Assembly (NCBI GenBank): GCA_018712465.1 | Contig: DVGY01000116.1 | Coordinates: 1 to 13,888, forward strand | Length of the DNA: 13,888 nucleotides | Direction of reading: 5' to 3' | Origin: Candidatus Egerieicola pullicola | Lineage (GTDB): Bacteria; Bacillota; Clostridia; Oscillospirales; Ruminococcaceae | In this document: positions 6,470 to 12,572 of the stretch, piece after piece | How the letters are laid out: each line of letters opens with the position of its first letter | How positions within the stretch are numbered: position 1 is the first letter of the stretch | Notes under the pieces: generated by a model | Told to the model about the DNA's origin: nothing | What the model saw: the letters and a program-made list of their open reading frames with translations, nothing else | The model's database searches: none | Made by a program: the position numbers and the translations under genes

Positions 6470-7954
6470 ATGAGAAGTTTAAAAGACTTGGAATTCTGGT
6501 TTGTCACCGGTTCCCAGCCCCTGTACGGGGATGACGCCATCCAGGCCTGCATCAAGCACGCTGACGACATGATCAGCAAGATGAATGAGTTTGGCCTGCC
6601 CTGCAAAATCGTCAACAAGGGCGTGGTGACCTGCACCGAAGAAATCACCAAGGTGATGAAAGAAGTCAACTACTGCGACGCTTGCGCCGGTGTGATTATC
6701 TTTGCCCATACCTTCTCCCCCTCCAAGATGTGGATCAAGGGCCTGGTAGAGCTGAACAAGCCTCTGCTGCACCTGCACACCCAGTACAACAAAGAAATCC
6801 CCTACGACACCATGGACATGGACTTCATGAACCTGAACCAGTCCGCTCACGGTGACCGTGAAACCGGCTTTATGGCCAGCCGTCTGCGCATGAACCGGAA
6901 GGTTGTTATGGGCCACTGGGAAGATCCCGAAGTCACCAAGCGGATCGCTGCCTGGATGCGCAGCGCTGCCGGCGTGGTTCTGGGTAAGGAACTGAAGATC
7001 TGCCGTTTCGGCGACAACATGCGTTACGTTGGCGTCACCGAAGGCGACAAAGTGGAAGTCGAAATCAAACTGGGCTGGGAATGCAACACCTATGCGGTAG
7101 GCGACCTGGCTAAGGCCATTGATGCTTGCACCGAAGAGGAAGTGGACGCCAAGATGGCGGAGTACACCTCCAAGTATGACATGAACACCGACAACATTGA
7201 CAGCGTTCGCTATCAGGCTCGCTGCGAGATTGCCATGGAGAAGTTCTTTGCAGAAAACGACTTCTCTGCTTTCACCAACACCTTCCAGGATCTGGTAGGT
7301 ATGCGTCAGCTGCCCGGTATTGCCACGCAGAACCTGATGGCTAAGGGCATCGGCTACGGCGGCGAAGGCGACTGGAAAACCGCTGCTCTGGACACCATCA
7401 TGAAGAAGATGGCCGAAGGCCTGCCCGGCGGCACTGCGTTCATGGAAGACTACACCCTGAACCTGATCCCCGGCAACGAACTGATTATGGGCGCCCACAT
7501 GCTGGAAGTTGACCCCAGCGTGGCAGCGACCAAGCCCAAAATCGAAGTGCACGAACTGGGCATCGGCGGCAAGGAACCCCCGGCACGTCTGGTATTCGAC
7601 GGCAAATCCGGCAAGGGCATTACCTGCTCTCTGGTGGACATGGGCGGCCGTCTGCGCCTGATCTGCTGCGACGTGGAAGCAGTTCCCTGCCCGAAACCCA
7701 CTCCCAACCTGCCTGTTGCAAAGTGCACCTGGAGACCTCTGCCCGATCTGCAGACCGCTGCGGAATGCTGGATCTATGCCGGCGGCGCTCACCACACTGT
7801 GCTGAGCTTCGATTTGACTGCGGAACAGATGGAAGACTACGCCGATATGTGCGGCATCGAATTCGTACACATCGGACCGGAAACCAACGTTCACCAGTTC
7901 AAGCAGGATCTGATGCTCAAGGATGTTGCCTACAAAATTAAGGGCATTATCTGA
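6470..7954 (+). CDS. araA: L-arabinose isomerase
   Basis: Interconverts L-arabinose and L-ribulose, the entry step of the pathway; a Mn-dependent cytoplasmic oligomeric enzyme. The 494 residues match the usual length of about 500. The N-terminal W-F-V-T-G-S-Q-P-L-Y-G (10-20) is a family hallmark. The four metal/catalytic residues seem intact: E299 (in G-E-G-D-W-K), E326 (in F-M-E-D-Y), H343 (in G-A-H-M-L-E) and H442 (in G-G-A-H-H-T), corresponding to E306, E333, H350 and H450 of the E. coli enzyme. AAGGAG precedes the ATG by 10 nt. It is the middle gene of araBAD, 92 nt after araB with a hairpin in the gap and 37 nt before araD. Arg codons are mostly CGT and CGC, as expected of a strongly expressed gene. 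Confidence 0.97.
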   Translation: MRSLKDLEFWFVTGSQPLYGDDAIQACIKHADDMISKMNEFGLPCKIVNKGVVTCTEEITKVMKEVNYCDACAGVIIFAHTFSPSKMWIKGLVELNKPLLHLHTQYNKEIPYDTMDMDFMNLNQSAHGDRETGFMASRLRMNRKVVMGHWEDPEVTKRIAAWMRSAAGVVLGKELKICRFGDNMRYVGVTEGDKVEVEIKLGWECNTYAVGDLAKAIDACTEEEVDAKMAEYTSKYDMNTDNIDSVRYQARCEIAMEKFFAENDFSAFTNTFQDLVGMRQLPGIATQNLMAKGIGYGGEGDWKTAALDTIMKKMAEGLPGGTAFMEDYTLNLIPGNELIMGAHMLEVDPSVAATKPKIEVHELGIGGKEPPARLVFDGKSGKGITCSLVDMGGRLRLICCDVEAVPCPKPTPNLPVAKCTWRPLPDLQTAAECWIYAGGAHHTVLSFDLTAEQMEDYADMCGIEFVHIGPETNVHQFKQDLMLKDVAYKIKGII

Positions 7955-7991
7955 TTGAACTTCAGTTGAATGGGAAAGGAAGAACTTCATT

Positions 7992-8696
7992 ATGCTGGAA
8001 GAACTGAAACAAAAAGTGTATGAAGCCAATATGGAGCTTCCTGCACGGAAATTGGTGACCTATACCTGGGGCAACGTCAGCGGCGTGGACCGGGAAAAAG
8101 GCGTGTTCGTCATTAAGCCCTCCGGCGTGGATTACGATCAGTTGAAGCCCTCCGATATGGTAGTGGTGGATCTGAAAACCGGCAAGGTGGTGGAAGGGGA
8201 TCTGAATCCTTCTTCTGACACCCCCACCCACCAGGAGCTGTACAACGCCTTCCCGGAAATCGGCGGCGTGGTGCACACCCACTCCCCCTATGCCACTTCT
8301 TGGGCCCAGGCCGGCCGGGACATCCCCTGCTACGGCACCACCCATGCGGACTACTTCTACGGCCCCATTCCCTGTGCCAGAAACCTGACCAAGGAAGAGA
8401 TCGAAGAAGCCTATGAAAAGAACACCGGCAAGGTCATTATCGAGACCTTCCAGGGACGGGGCATCAACCCCATGTATGTCTCTGCGGTGATCTGCAAGAA
8501 CCACGGTCCCTTCACCTGGGGCACCGATCCTGCCGACGCTGTGTACCACGCTGTGGTACTGGAAGAGGTGGCCAAAATGGATATGTTCACCGAAATGGTG
8601 AACCCCAAAGTGACCACTGCACCCCAGGATATGCAGGATAAGCACTTTATGCGCAAGCATGGACCCAATGCGTATTACGGACAGAAGAAAAAGTAA
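7992..8696 (+). CDS. araD: L-ribulose-5-phosphate 4-epimerase
   Basis: Zn-dependent class II aldolase-fold enzyme that epimerises L-ribulose 5-phosphate to D-xylulose 5-phosphate, which enters the pentose phosphate or phosphoketolase route. The 234 residues are close to the 231 of the E. coli protein. Key residues fall at the same numbers as in E. coli: D76 (S-S-D-T-P-T-H), H95 and H97 (V-V-H-T-H-S-P-Y), D120, H171 (C-K-N-H-G-P-F), H218 and Y229. N-terminal G-N-V-S-G (27-31) and the phosphate-binding K-P-S-G-V (42-46) are also present. The ATG follows a GGGAAAGGAAG ribosome site about 10 nt upstream. It is the last gene of araBAD and is closed by the terminator at 8739-8777. Related fuculose or rhamnulose aldolases are excluded by the araBA context and the epimerase residues. 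Confidence 0.96.
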   Translation: MLEELKQKVYEANMELPARKLVTYTWGNVSGVDREKGVFVIKPSGVDYDQLKPSDMVVVDLKTGKVVEGDLNPSSDTPTHQELYNAFPEIGGVVHTHSPYATSWAQAGRDIPCYGTTHADYFYGPIPCARNLTKEEIEEAYEKNTGKVIIETFQGRGINPMYVSAVICKNHGPFTWGTDPADAVYHAVVLEEVAKMDMFTEMVNPKVTTAPQDMQDKHFMRKHGPNAYYGQKKK

Positions 8697-8738
8697 ATTT
8701 TTCTAACCGTTGAAAGCACAGCAAACTCCAGAGAATTT

Positions 8739-8777
8739 ACGGCGCTTTCTGATCGTTCGGAAAGCGCTGTTTTTTCT
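8739..8777 (+). terminator. Strong rho-independent terminator of araBAD
   Basis: An 11-bp stem (ACGGCGCTTTC at 8739-8749 with GAAAGCGCTGT at 8760-8770, one G-T pair) has a 10-nt loop and runs into TTTTTTCT. It begins 42 nt after the araD stop. Confidence 0.88.
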
Positions 8778-8958
8778 GGACGTTTGTAAATTTTCTCCAA
8801 TGGTTTTGTGTATAATTTATGACGAAACTGTAAGGGTTTTGCAAAATAAAAACAAGGAAAACTTTAGCAAATATCTAGGCTTTTCCAGCAAAATTTACAT
8901 CCAGATCAAGTCAGATGAAAAAAATGCCCAAAAAGTTGGAGAAATTAAACGAAAATAC

Positions 8959-8988
8959 TTGACAATGGCAGTGCATTTGTGCTAGTAT
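8959..8988 (+). promoter_or_regulatory. Promoter of the sugar-binding protein/permease operon
   Basis: A consensus TTGACA (8959-8964), an 18-bp spacer and TAGTAT (8983-8988) preceded by TGC (extended -10). The predicted start is near 8995, leaving a leader of about 114 nt before the ATG at 9109. Confidence 0.65.
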
Positions 8989-9000
8989 TGACGTGTATTA

Positions 9001-9039
9001 AGAAACAGTGAAGGATTCAGGGCATTCTTCAAGGTTTCT
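9001..9039 (+). other. 5' leader stem-loop of the transport operon mRNA
   Basis: AGAAAC (9001-9006) pairs with GTTTCT (9034-9039). After a symmetric 3x3 internal loop, GAAGGAT (9010-9016) pairs with ATTCTTC (9024-9030, one G-T pair) around a 7-nt loop. It begins only about 6 nt after the predicted transcription start. Such 5'-terminal hairpins are known to protect mRNAs from decay; that role here is inference. Confidence 0.45.
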
Positions 9040-9079
9040 GAAATAAAGTATGAAGGTTCTGTGAACGCAAAACAGGATC

Positions 9080-9093
9080 GCTGTACGAAAAAA
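9080..9093. promoter_or_regulatory. Possible second AraR operator in the transport operon leader
   Basis: GCTGTACGAAAAAA agrees with the araB operator pattern (GTTGT-W-CG-W-ACAAC, W = A or T) at 11 of 14 positions, with the left half and central CG well kept and the right half degenerate. It lies about 85 bases past the predicted transcription start and 15 bases before the ATG. Confidence 0.35.
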
Positions 9094-9108
9094 GACAGGA
9101 GGAAAATT

Positions 9109-10542
9109 ATGAACAAACGCATTTTTAAGCGCTGCTTGTGCGGAGTTTTGACCGCCGCTATGGCAGCCACTGCGCTCGTTGGTTTCTCCGGATGTGACGG
9201 CGGCGGCAACGTCGGCTTGACCGTTATGATCTACGCTCAGGACCACGAGATGGACATCTACGAAAACATGAAGAACCAATTCATGGAACAGAATCCTGAA
9301 ATTGGTAACGTAGAAATCCAGCGCAGCCAGCAGGATGGCTATGCCACCAACGTAACCTCTGCACTGGCAGCTGGCACTATGGCTGACGTGTTCTATGTAG
9401 AACCTGCGAACATCGCTCGTTACGTAGAACAGGGCCAGATCGCTTCTCTGGAACAGTATCTGGATGAAGAACAGCAGGCCGCCATCGACGACATCTGGCC
9501 GGACGCTGTGAACGCATTCCGTTACGATTCCGCCACCAAGACTTCTGAAACCGGTGATCTGTACGCTCTGCCTCATGACTACTCTGCTTTCATGTATGCG
9601 TACAACAAGACCCTGTTCGATCAGAAGGGTGTTGCTTATCCCGACGCCAACGAACCCATGACCTGGGATCAGTTCCGTGAAACCTGCGCTAAGCTGGTGA
9701 CCGATGACGCCAACGCTCCTACCTGGGGCTGCGCGATCCCCACCGAATTCTTCTTCCCGCAGATCCTCTACGGAAATGGTGGTCACTTCCTCAGCGACGA
9801 CATGAGAACCGTTGACTGGGTTACTGCTGACGGTTCTTATCAGCAGGAATTCCTGGATTCCATGAACTTCCTGCAGGGTCTGGTAGCTGACGGCTTGGCT
9901 CCCACTCCCGCTGAAGACGCTGCCCTGGGCGTTTACAACCGTTGGTGCTCTGGCCAAATCGGCTTCTACCCCTGCGGCACTTGGGACGTTGCTAACTTCA
10001 ACAACCCCGAAATCGTAAACTTCGATTGGGATTTGACCTACTTCCCCGTAGGCCCCAACGGCACCTACACTGCTGCTCGTGCCGGCACGGTTGGTTACGC
10101 TGTGTACGCCAACTCTCAGCACGTTGATGCGGCTGTTGCTTACATCGAATTCATGTCCACCAACCTGGATGGTCAGAAAGAACTGGCTACCGGCGGCATC
10201 CAGCTCCCCAACCTGATGAGCTACGCTAACGGTGAATTCTCTGATCAGTTGGCTGACGGCACTGTTGAGTACTGCGACAACTACCAGGTAGCGTTCAAGT
10301 ACATGGGCGGCGAAAAATCCGGCACCTCTCCCAACGGCATCGGCTATCGGAACGTCATGCCCGAATTCTTCTACACCCCCACCACTGCTTGGTGGAACGG
10401 TTCTGACGGCTTCCTGATTGACTTCTCCACCTTCTTGGAAGGCTCCGTTTCTGCAGAAGACTATATGACCAACACTGCAGCTACCTGCCAGGAAGCTCTG
10501 GACACCGCTTGGGAAGAATATGAACTCGCCATCGGTGGCTGA
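9109..10542 (+). CDS. ABC sugar-binding lipoprotein (family 1 solute-binding), probable arabinose or arabino-oligosaccharide receptor
   Basis: A 477-residue extracellular solute-binding protein. The N-terminus has a basic start, a hydrophobic core (about 10-24) and a lipobox F-S-G-C with Cys29, followed by a D-G-G-G-N linker, so the mature protein should be lipid-anchored outside the membrane. The rest has the features of large carbohydrate receptors: I-Y-A-Q-D-H-E near the start of the mature domain, M-K-N-Q-F-M-E-Q-N-P, A-L-A-A-G-T-M-A-D-V-F-Y-V, L-P-H-D-Y-S-A-F-M-Y-A-Y-N-K and many Trp/Tyr for sugar stacking. I chose ATG 9109 because AGGAGG lies 6 nt upstream and it gives a proper signal peptide; a GTG at 9061 lies in the leader. 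Gene order with two permeases next to araBAD points to an AraN-like role; the ligand is inferred, not shown. Its terminator and CGT-rich codon use suggest it is made in excess over the permeases. Confidence 0.9.
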   Translation: MNKRIFKRCLCGVLTAAMAATALVGFSGCDGGGNVGLTVMIYAQDHEMDIYENMKNQFMEQNPEIGNVEIQRSQQDGYATNVTSALAAGTMADVFYVEPANIARYVEQGQIASLEQYLDEEQQAAIDDIWPDAVNAFRYDSATKTSETGDLYALPHDYSAFMYAYNKTLFDQKGVAYPDANEPMTWDQFRETCAKLVTDDANAPTWGCAIPTEFFFPQILYGNGGHFLSDDMRTVDWVTADGSYQQEFLDSMNFLQGLVADGLAPTPAEDAALGVYNRWCSGQIGFYPCGTWDVANFNNPEIVNFDWDLTYFPVGPNGTYTAARAGTVGYAVYANSQHVDAAVAYIEFMSTNLDGQKELATGGIQLPNLMSYANGEFSDQLADGTVEYCDNYQVAFKYMGGEKSGTSPNGIGYRNVMPEFFYTPTTAWWNGSDGFLIDFSTFLEGSVSAEDYMTNTAATCQEALDTAWEEYELAIGG

Positions 10543-10596
10543 TGATTCGCATTTCTTAAGCTGCACTTGGTGTAGTGAAGGAAATTAGTTGAGAAG

Positions 10597-10636
10597 ACTG
10601 GCTGCTACCACACAAAGGGTTGGCAGCCAGTTTTTA
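10597..10636 (+). terminator. Terminator/attenuator between the binding protein and permease genes
   Basis: A perfect 9-bp GC-rich stem, ACTGGCTGC (10597-10605) with GCAGCCAGT (10623-10631), has a 17-nt loop and runs into TTTTTATA. No promoter is obvious between it and the permease gene, so partial readthrough is the likely route to the permeases. Confidence 0.78.
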
Positions 10637-10654
10637 TAAAAGGAGTGTAATAGT

Positions 10655-11572
10655 ATGGCAACTAAGCAGAAGCATAAGCTTAGTCGAGCCGCCAGACAAG
10701 AGGAACGGGCCGGTTTGCTCTTTATCTTGGCCCCCATTGTTGGGTTCCTGTGCTTTATGCTGTTCCCCATCTGCTTCTCCATCGTACTGAGCTTCCAGAG
10801 CTGGACTGGTATCGGAGAGATGCGGTTCGTGGGATTCCAAAACTTCATTGAGCTCTTTACCACCGACACCTTCTGGTACTCCCTAGGCAATACTTTCTTC
10901 TATCTGATTGGTATCCCCATCGGCATGGTCATCGCACTGTTTTTGGCCATGGGCATGAACCGGAAAATCCCCGGTGTACGTATCCTCCGTACTGCTTACT
11001 ACGTCCCCGTAGTGTCCTCCCTGGTTGCGGTGGCCGTACTGTGGAACCAGATCTACACCCAGAATGGTCTGCTTAACAACGTTCTGCACAGCTTGTTCGG
11101 CATTGACGGTCCTGCATGGTTGTATGATGCCGGTACTGTAAAATGGGCTATCATCATCTTCACCGTTTGGAAAGGCGTAGGCGGCACCACCGTGCTGTAT
11201 CTCGCCGGCTTGCAGAACATCAACCGTTCCTACTATGAAGCGGCTGAAATCGACGGCGCCAGCGGCTGGAAGCGGTTTACCCGCATCACCTTCCCGCTGT
11301 TGACCCCCATTTCGTTCTACATCATCATCACCACCATCATCGGCGGTCTGCAGATCTACGTGGAAATCAGCGTGTTGGCAACCAACGCCCGTGACTTTAC
11401 CAAATCAGCAATCACCGTTGTGTACTACATCTACGACGTCACCTTCAACCAGATGGCTGGCGCCCGGATGGGTTATGGTGCCGCAATTTCTTGGGTCTTG
11501 ACCATCATCATTCTGATCGTCACCTTGATTCAGTTCAAGGTTCAGAATAGATGGGTCTATTCTGCAGAGTAA
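10655..11572 (+). CDS. ABC sugar permease, MalF/AraP-like
   Basis: A 305-residue integral membrane subunit of a carbohydrate ABC importer (CUT1 type). Six hydrophobic segments are visible at about 20-47, 78-100, 112-132, 163-183, 216-240 and 275-295, after a basic cytoplasmic N-terminus. The EAA coupling loop that contacts the ATPase is clear: Y-Y-E-A-A-E-I-D-G-A (193-202) followed by W-K-R-F-T-R-I-T-F-P-L-L (205-216). A ribosome site AAAGGAG stands 9 nt before the ATG. It sits 112 nt after the binding-protein gene, with a terminator hairpin between, and 15 nt before the second permease. Context suggests the AraP role in an araNPQ-type arabinose or arabino-oligosaccharide transporter; the substrate cannot be read from the permease alone. 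Confidence 0.92.
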   Translation: MATKQKHKLSRAARQEERAGLLFILAPIVGFLCFMLFPICFSIVLSFQSWTGIGEMRFVGFQNFIELFTTDTFWYSLGNTFFYLIGIPIGMVIALFLAMGMNRKIPGVRILRTAYYVPVVSSLVAVAVLWNQIYTQNGLLNNVLHSLFGIDGPAWLYDAGTVKWAIIIFTVWKGVGGTTVLYLAGLQNINRSYYEAAEIDGASGWKRFTRITFPLLTPISFYIIITTIIGGLQIYVEISVLATNARDFTKSAITVVYYIYDVTFNQMAGARMGYGAAISWVLTIIILIVTLIQFKVQNRWVYSAE

Positions 11573-11587
11573 GGGGGGGAGAATACT

Positions 11588-12463
11588 GTGGCTAACAAAA
11601 AGAATGGCTCCACTGGCGAAGTGCTGAGCACGAAAGCAAAAGTTGCAAATGTAATTATCATGGTATTCCTCTTCGCGGGCGCAATTATCATGATCTTCCC
11701 CTTGATCTACATGGTCCTCATGAGCTGCATGACCATCAACGAAACCATCGCGGTAAACTTCGTTTGGTTCCCCTCTGTCTGGCACTGGGAAAACTACGCA
11801 GAAGTGGCGCAGGATCCTCAGTTCTACAGCGGCGTGTTGAACTCCATCATCGTGGCAGTTCCCACCCTGGTCATTGGCTGCTTTACTTCTTCTCTGGCTG
11901 CATTCTCCTTCGCGAAACTCCGTTTCCGCGGCAAGAATGTGTTCTTCCTGTGCTTGCTGGCAACCATGATGATTCCTTTCGCATCCATCATGATTCCCCA
12001 GTACGTTATGTTTAGTAAAGTCGGTCTGTTGAGCACCCTGCTCCCCTTGATCCTGCCCGGCGCTCTGGGAAACATCAGCGTGATCTTCTTCCTGCGGCAG
12101 AACCTGGCCGGCATCCCCAGCACCCTGGTGGAAGCGGCTTTGATCGACGGCTGCGGATACTTCCGTATCTACTACGCCATCTTCCTGCCCTTGATGAAAG
12201 GTGCGTTGGCAACCCAAGCCATCCTGTGGTTCATGGGTATCTGGAACGACTTCCTTGCTCCCCAGGTTTTCGTTGGCCGGACTCAGAGACTGTACACTTT
12301 GCAGCTGGTCATCATGCAGTACTTTGAAAACAACAAGACTGTTGCTGACTACCCCATTATCATGACAGCATCTGTGTTTAGTATGCTGCCCACCCTGATC
12401 CTGTTCTTCATCTTCCAGCGGTTCATCATTGAATCCGTGGCATTGAGCGGTATCAAGGGCTAA
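11588..12463 (+). CDS. ABC sugar permease, MalG/AraQ-like (GTG start)
   Basis: The second membrane subunit, 291 residues. The start is GTG at 11588, 6 nt after a GGGGGGAG ribosome site and 15 nt after the previous stop, so translation is probably coupled. Hydrophobic segments lie at about 22-46, 84-108, 117-139, 150-168, 206-220 and 255-276. The EAA loop reads L-V-E-A-A-L-I-D-G-C-G (180-190) then Y-A-I-F-L-P-L-M-K (196-204). The C-terminus S-G-I-K-G matches the usual MalG-type ending. Heterodimer partner of the preceding permease. No ATP-binding subunit follows, so the pair probably relies on a shared MsmX-type ATPase elsewhere, as B. subtilis araNPQ does. Two hairpins follow at 12474-12496 and 12501-12546. 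Confidence 0.92.
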   Translation: MANKKNGSTGEVLSTKAKVANVIIMVFLFAGAIIMIFPLIYMVLMSCMTINETIAVNFVWFPSVWHWENYAEVAQDPQFYSGVLNSIIVAVPTLVIGCFTSSLAAFSFAKLRFRGKNVFFLCLLATMMIPFASIMIPQYVMFSKVGLLSTLLPLILPGALGNISVIFFLRQNLAGIPSTLVEAALIDGCGYFRIYYAIFLPLMKGALATQAILWFMGIWNDFLAPQVFVGRTQRLYTLQLVIMQYFENNKTVADYPIIMTASVFSMLPTLILFFIFQRFIIESVALSGIKG

Positions 12464-12473
12464 TCAAAACCCA

Positions 12474-12496
12474 TTGCAGCAGACGCACTGCTGTAA
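12474..12496 (+). repeat. Inverted repeat after the second permease gene
   Basis: TTGCAGCAG (12474-12482) pairs with CTGCTGTAA (12488-12496, one G-T pair) around a 5-nt loop. It lacks a T run and stands directly ahead of the terminator-like hairpin at 12501; the two may act together. Confidence 0.5.
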
Positions 12497-12500
12497 ACAG

Positions 12501-12546
12501 ACGGCGTATGAGCTTGCGCAGTGCAGCCCATGCGTCGTTTTGTTTT
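12501..12546 (+). terminator. Terminator between the permease genes and the GH43 gene
   Basis: ACGGCGTATG (12501-12510) pairs with CATGCGTCGT (12529-12538, two G-T pairs) around an 18-nt loop, then TTTTGTTTT. No clear promoter is seen between it and the GH43 gene at 12573, so that gene may depend on readthrough. Confidence 0.65.
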
Positions 12547-12572
12547 ACCGAGACAAGGAAATGAGGTATTGT

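Larger units (their letters stand above)
8778..9108 (+). promoter_or_regulatory. Intergenic control region of the arabinose transport operon
   Basis: About 330 AT-rich bases without a credible gene. From left to right: an isolated TATAAT at 8811-8816 with no good -35; a 10-bp palindrome TTTTGCAAAA (8837-8846); the likely promoter at 8959-8988; a 5' leader hairpin at 9001-9039; a possible AraR site at 9080-9093; and the AGGAGG at 9097-9102 for the binding-protein gene. A reading frame across 8710-8985 runs through the araBAD terminator and promoter DNA and has no ribosome site, so I do not count it as a gene. Confidence 0.55.

Noticed and set aside
8811..8816. Isolated TATAAT as a second promoter for the transport operon
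   Set aside because: No -35 at acceptable spacing and no extended -10; the TTGACA promoter at 8959 is much better.
8710..8985. A 91-codon plus-strand reading frame after araD
   Set aside because: It runs through the araBAD terminator hairpin and AT-rich promoter DNA, has no ribosome site, and its product has no recognisable features.
8973..8990. ATTTGTGCTAGTATTG as an AraR operator over the -10
   Set aside because: Only about half the positions match the araB operator pattern and the central CG is missing.
9059..9075. Possible CcpA catabolite-response element (TGTGAACGCAAAACA)
   Set aside because: It has the central ACG but mismatches the cre consensus at several fixed positions and needs a one-base shift to align the right half; too weak to call although catabolite control is plausible.
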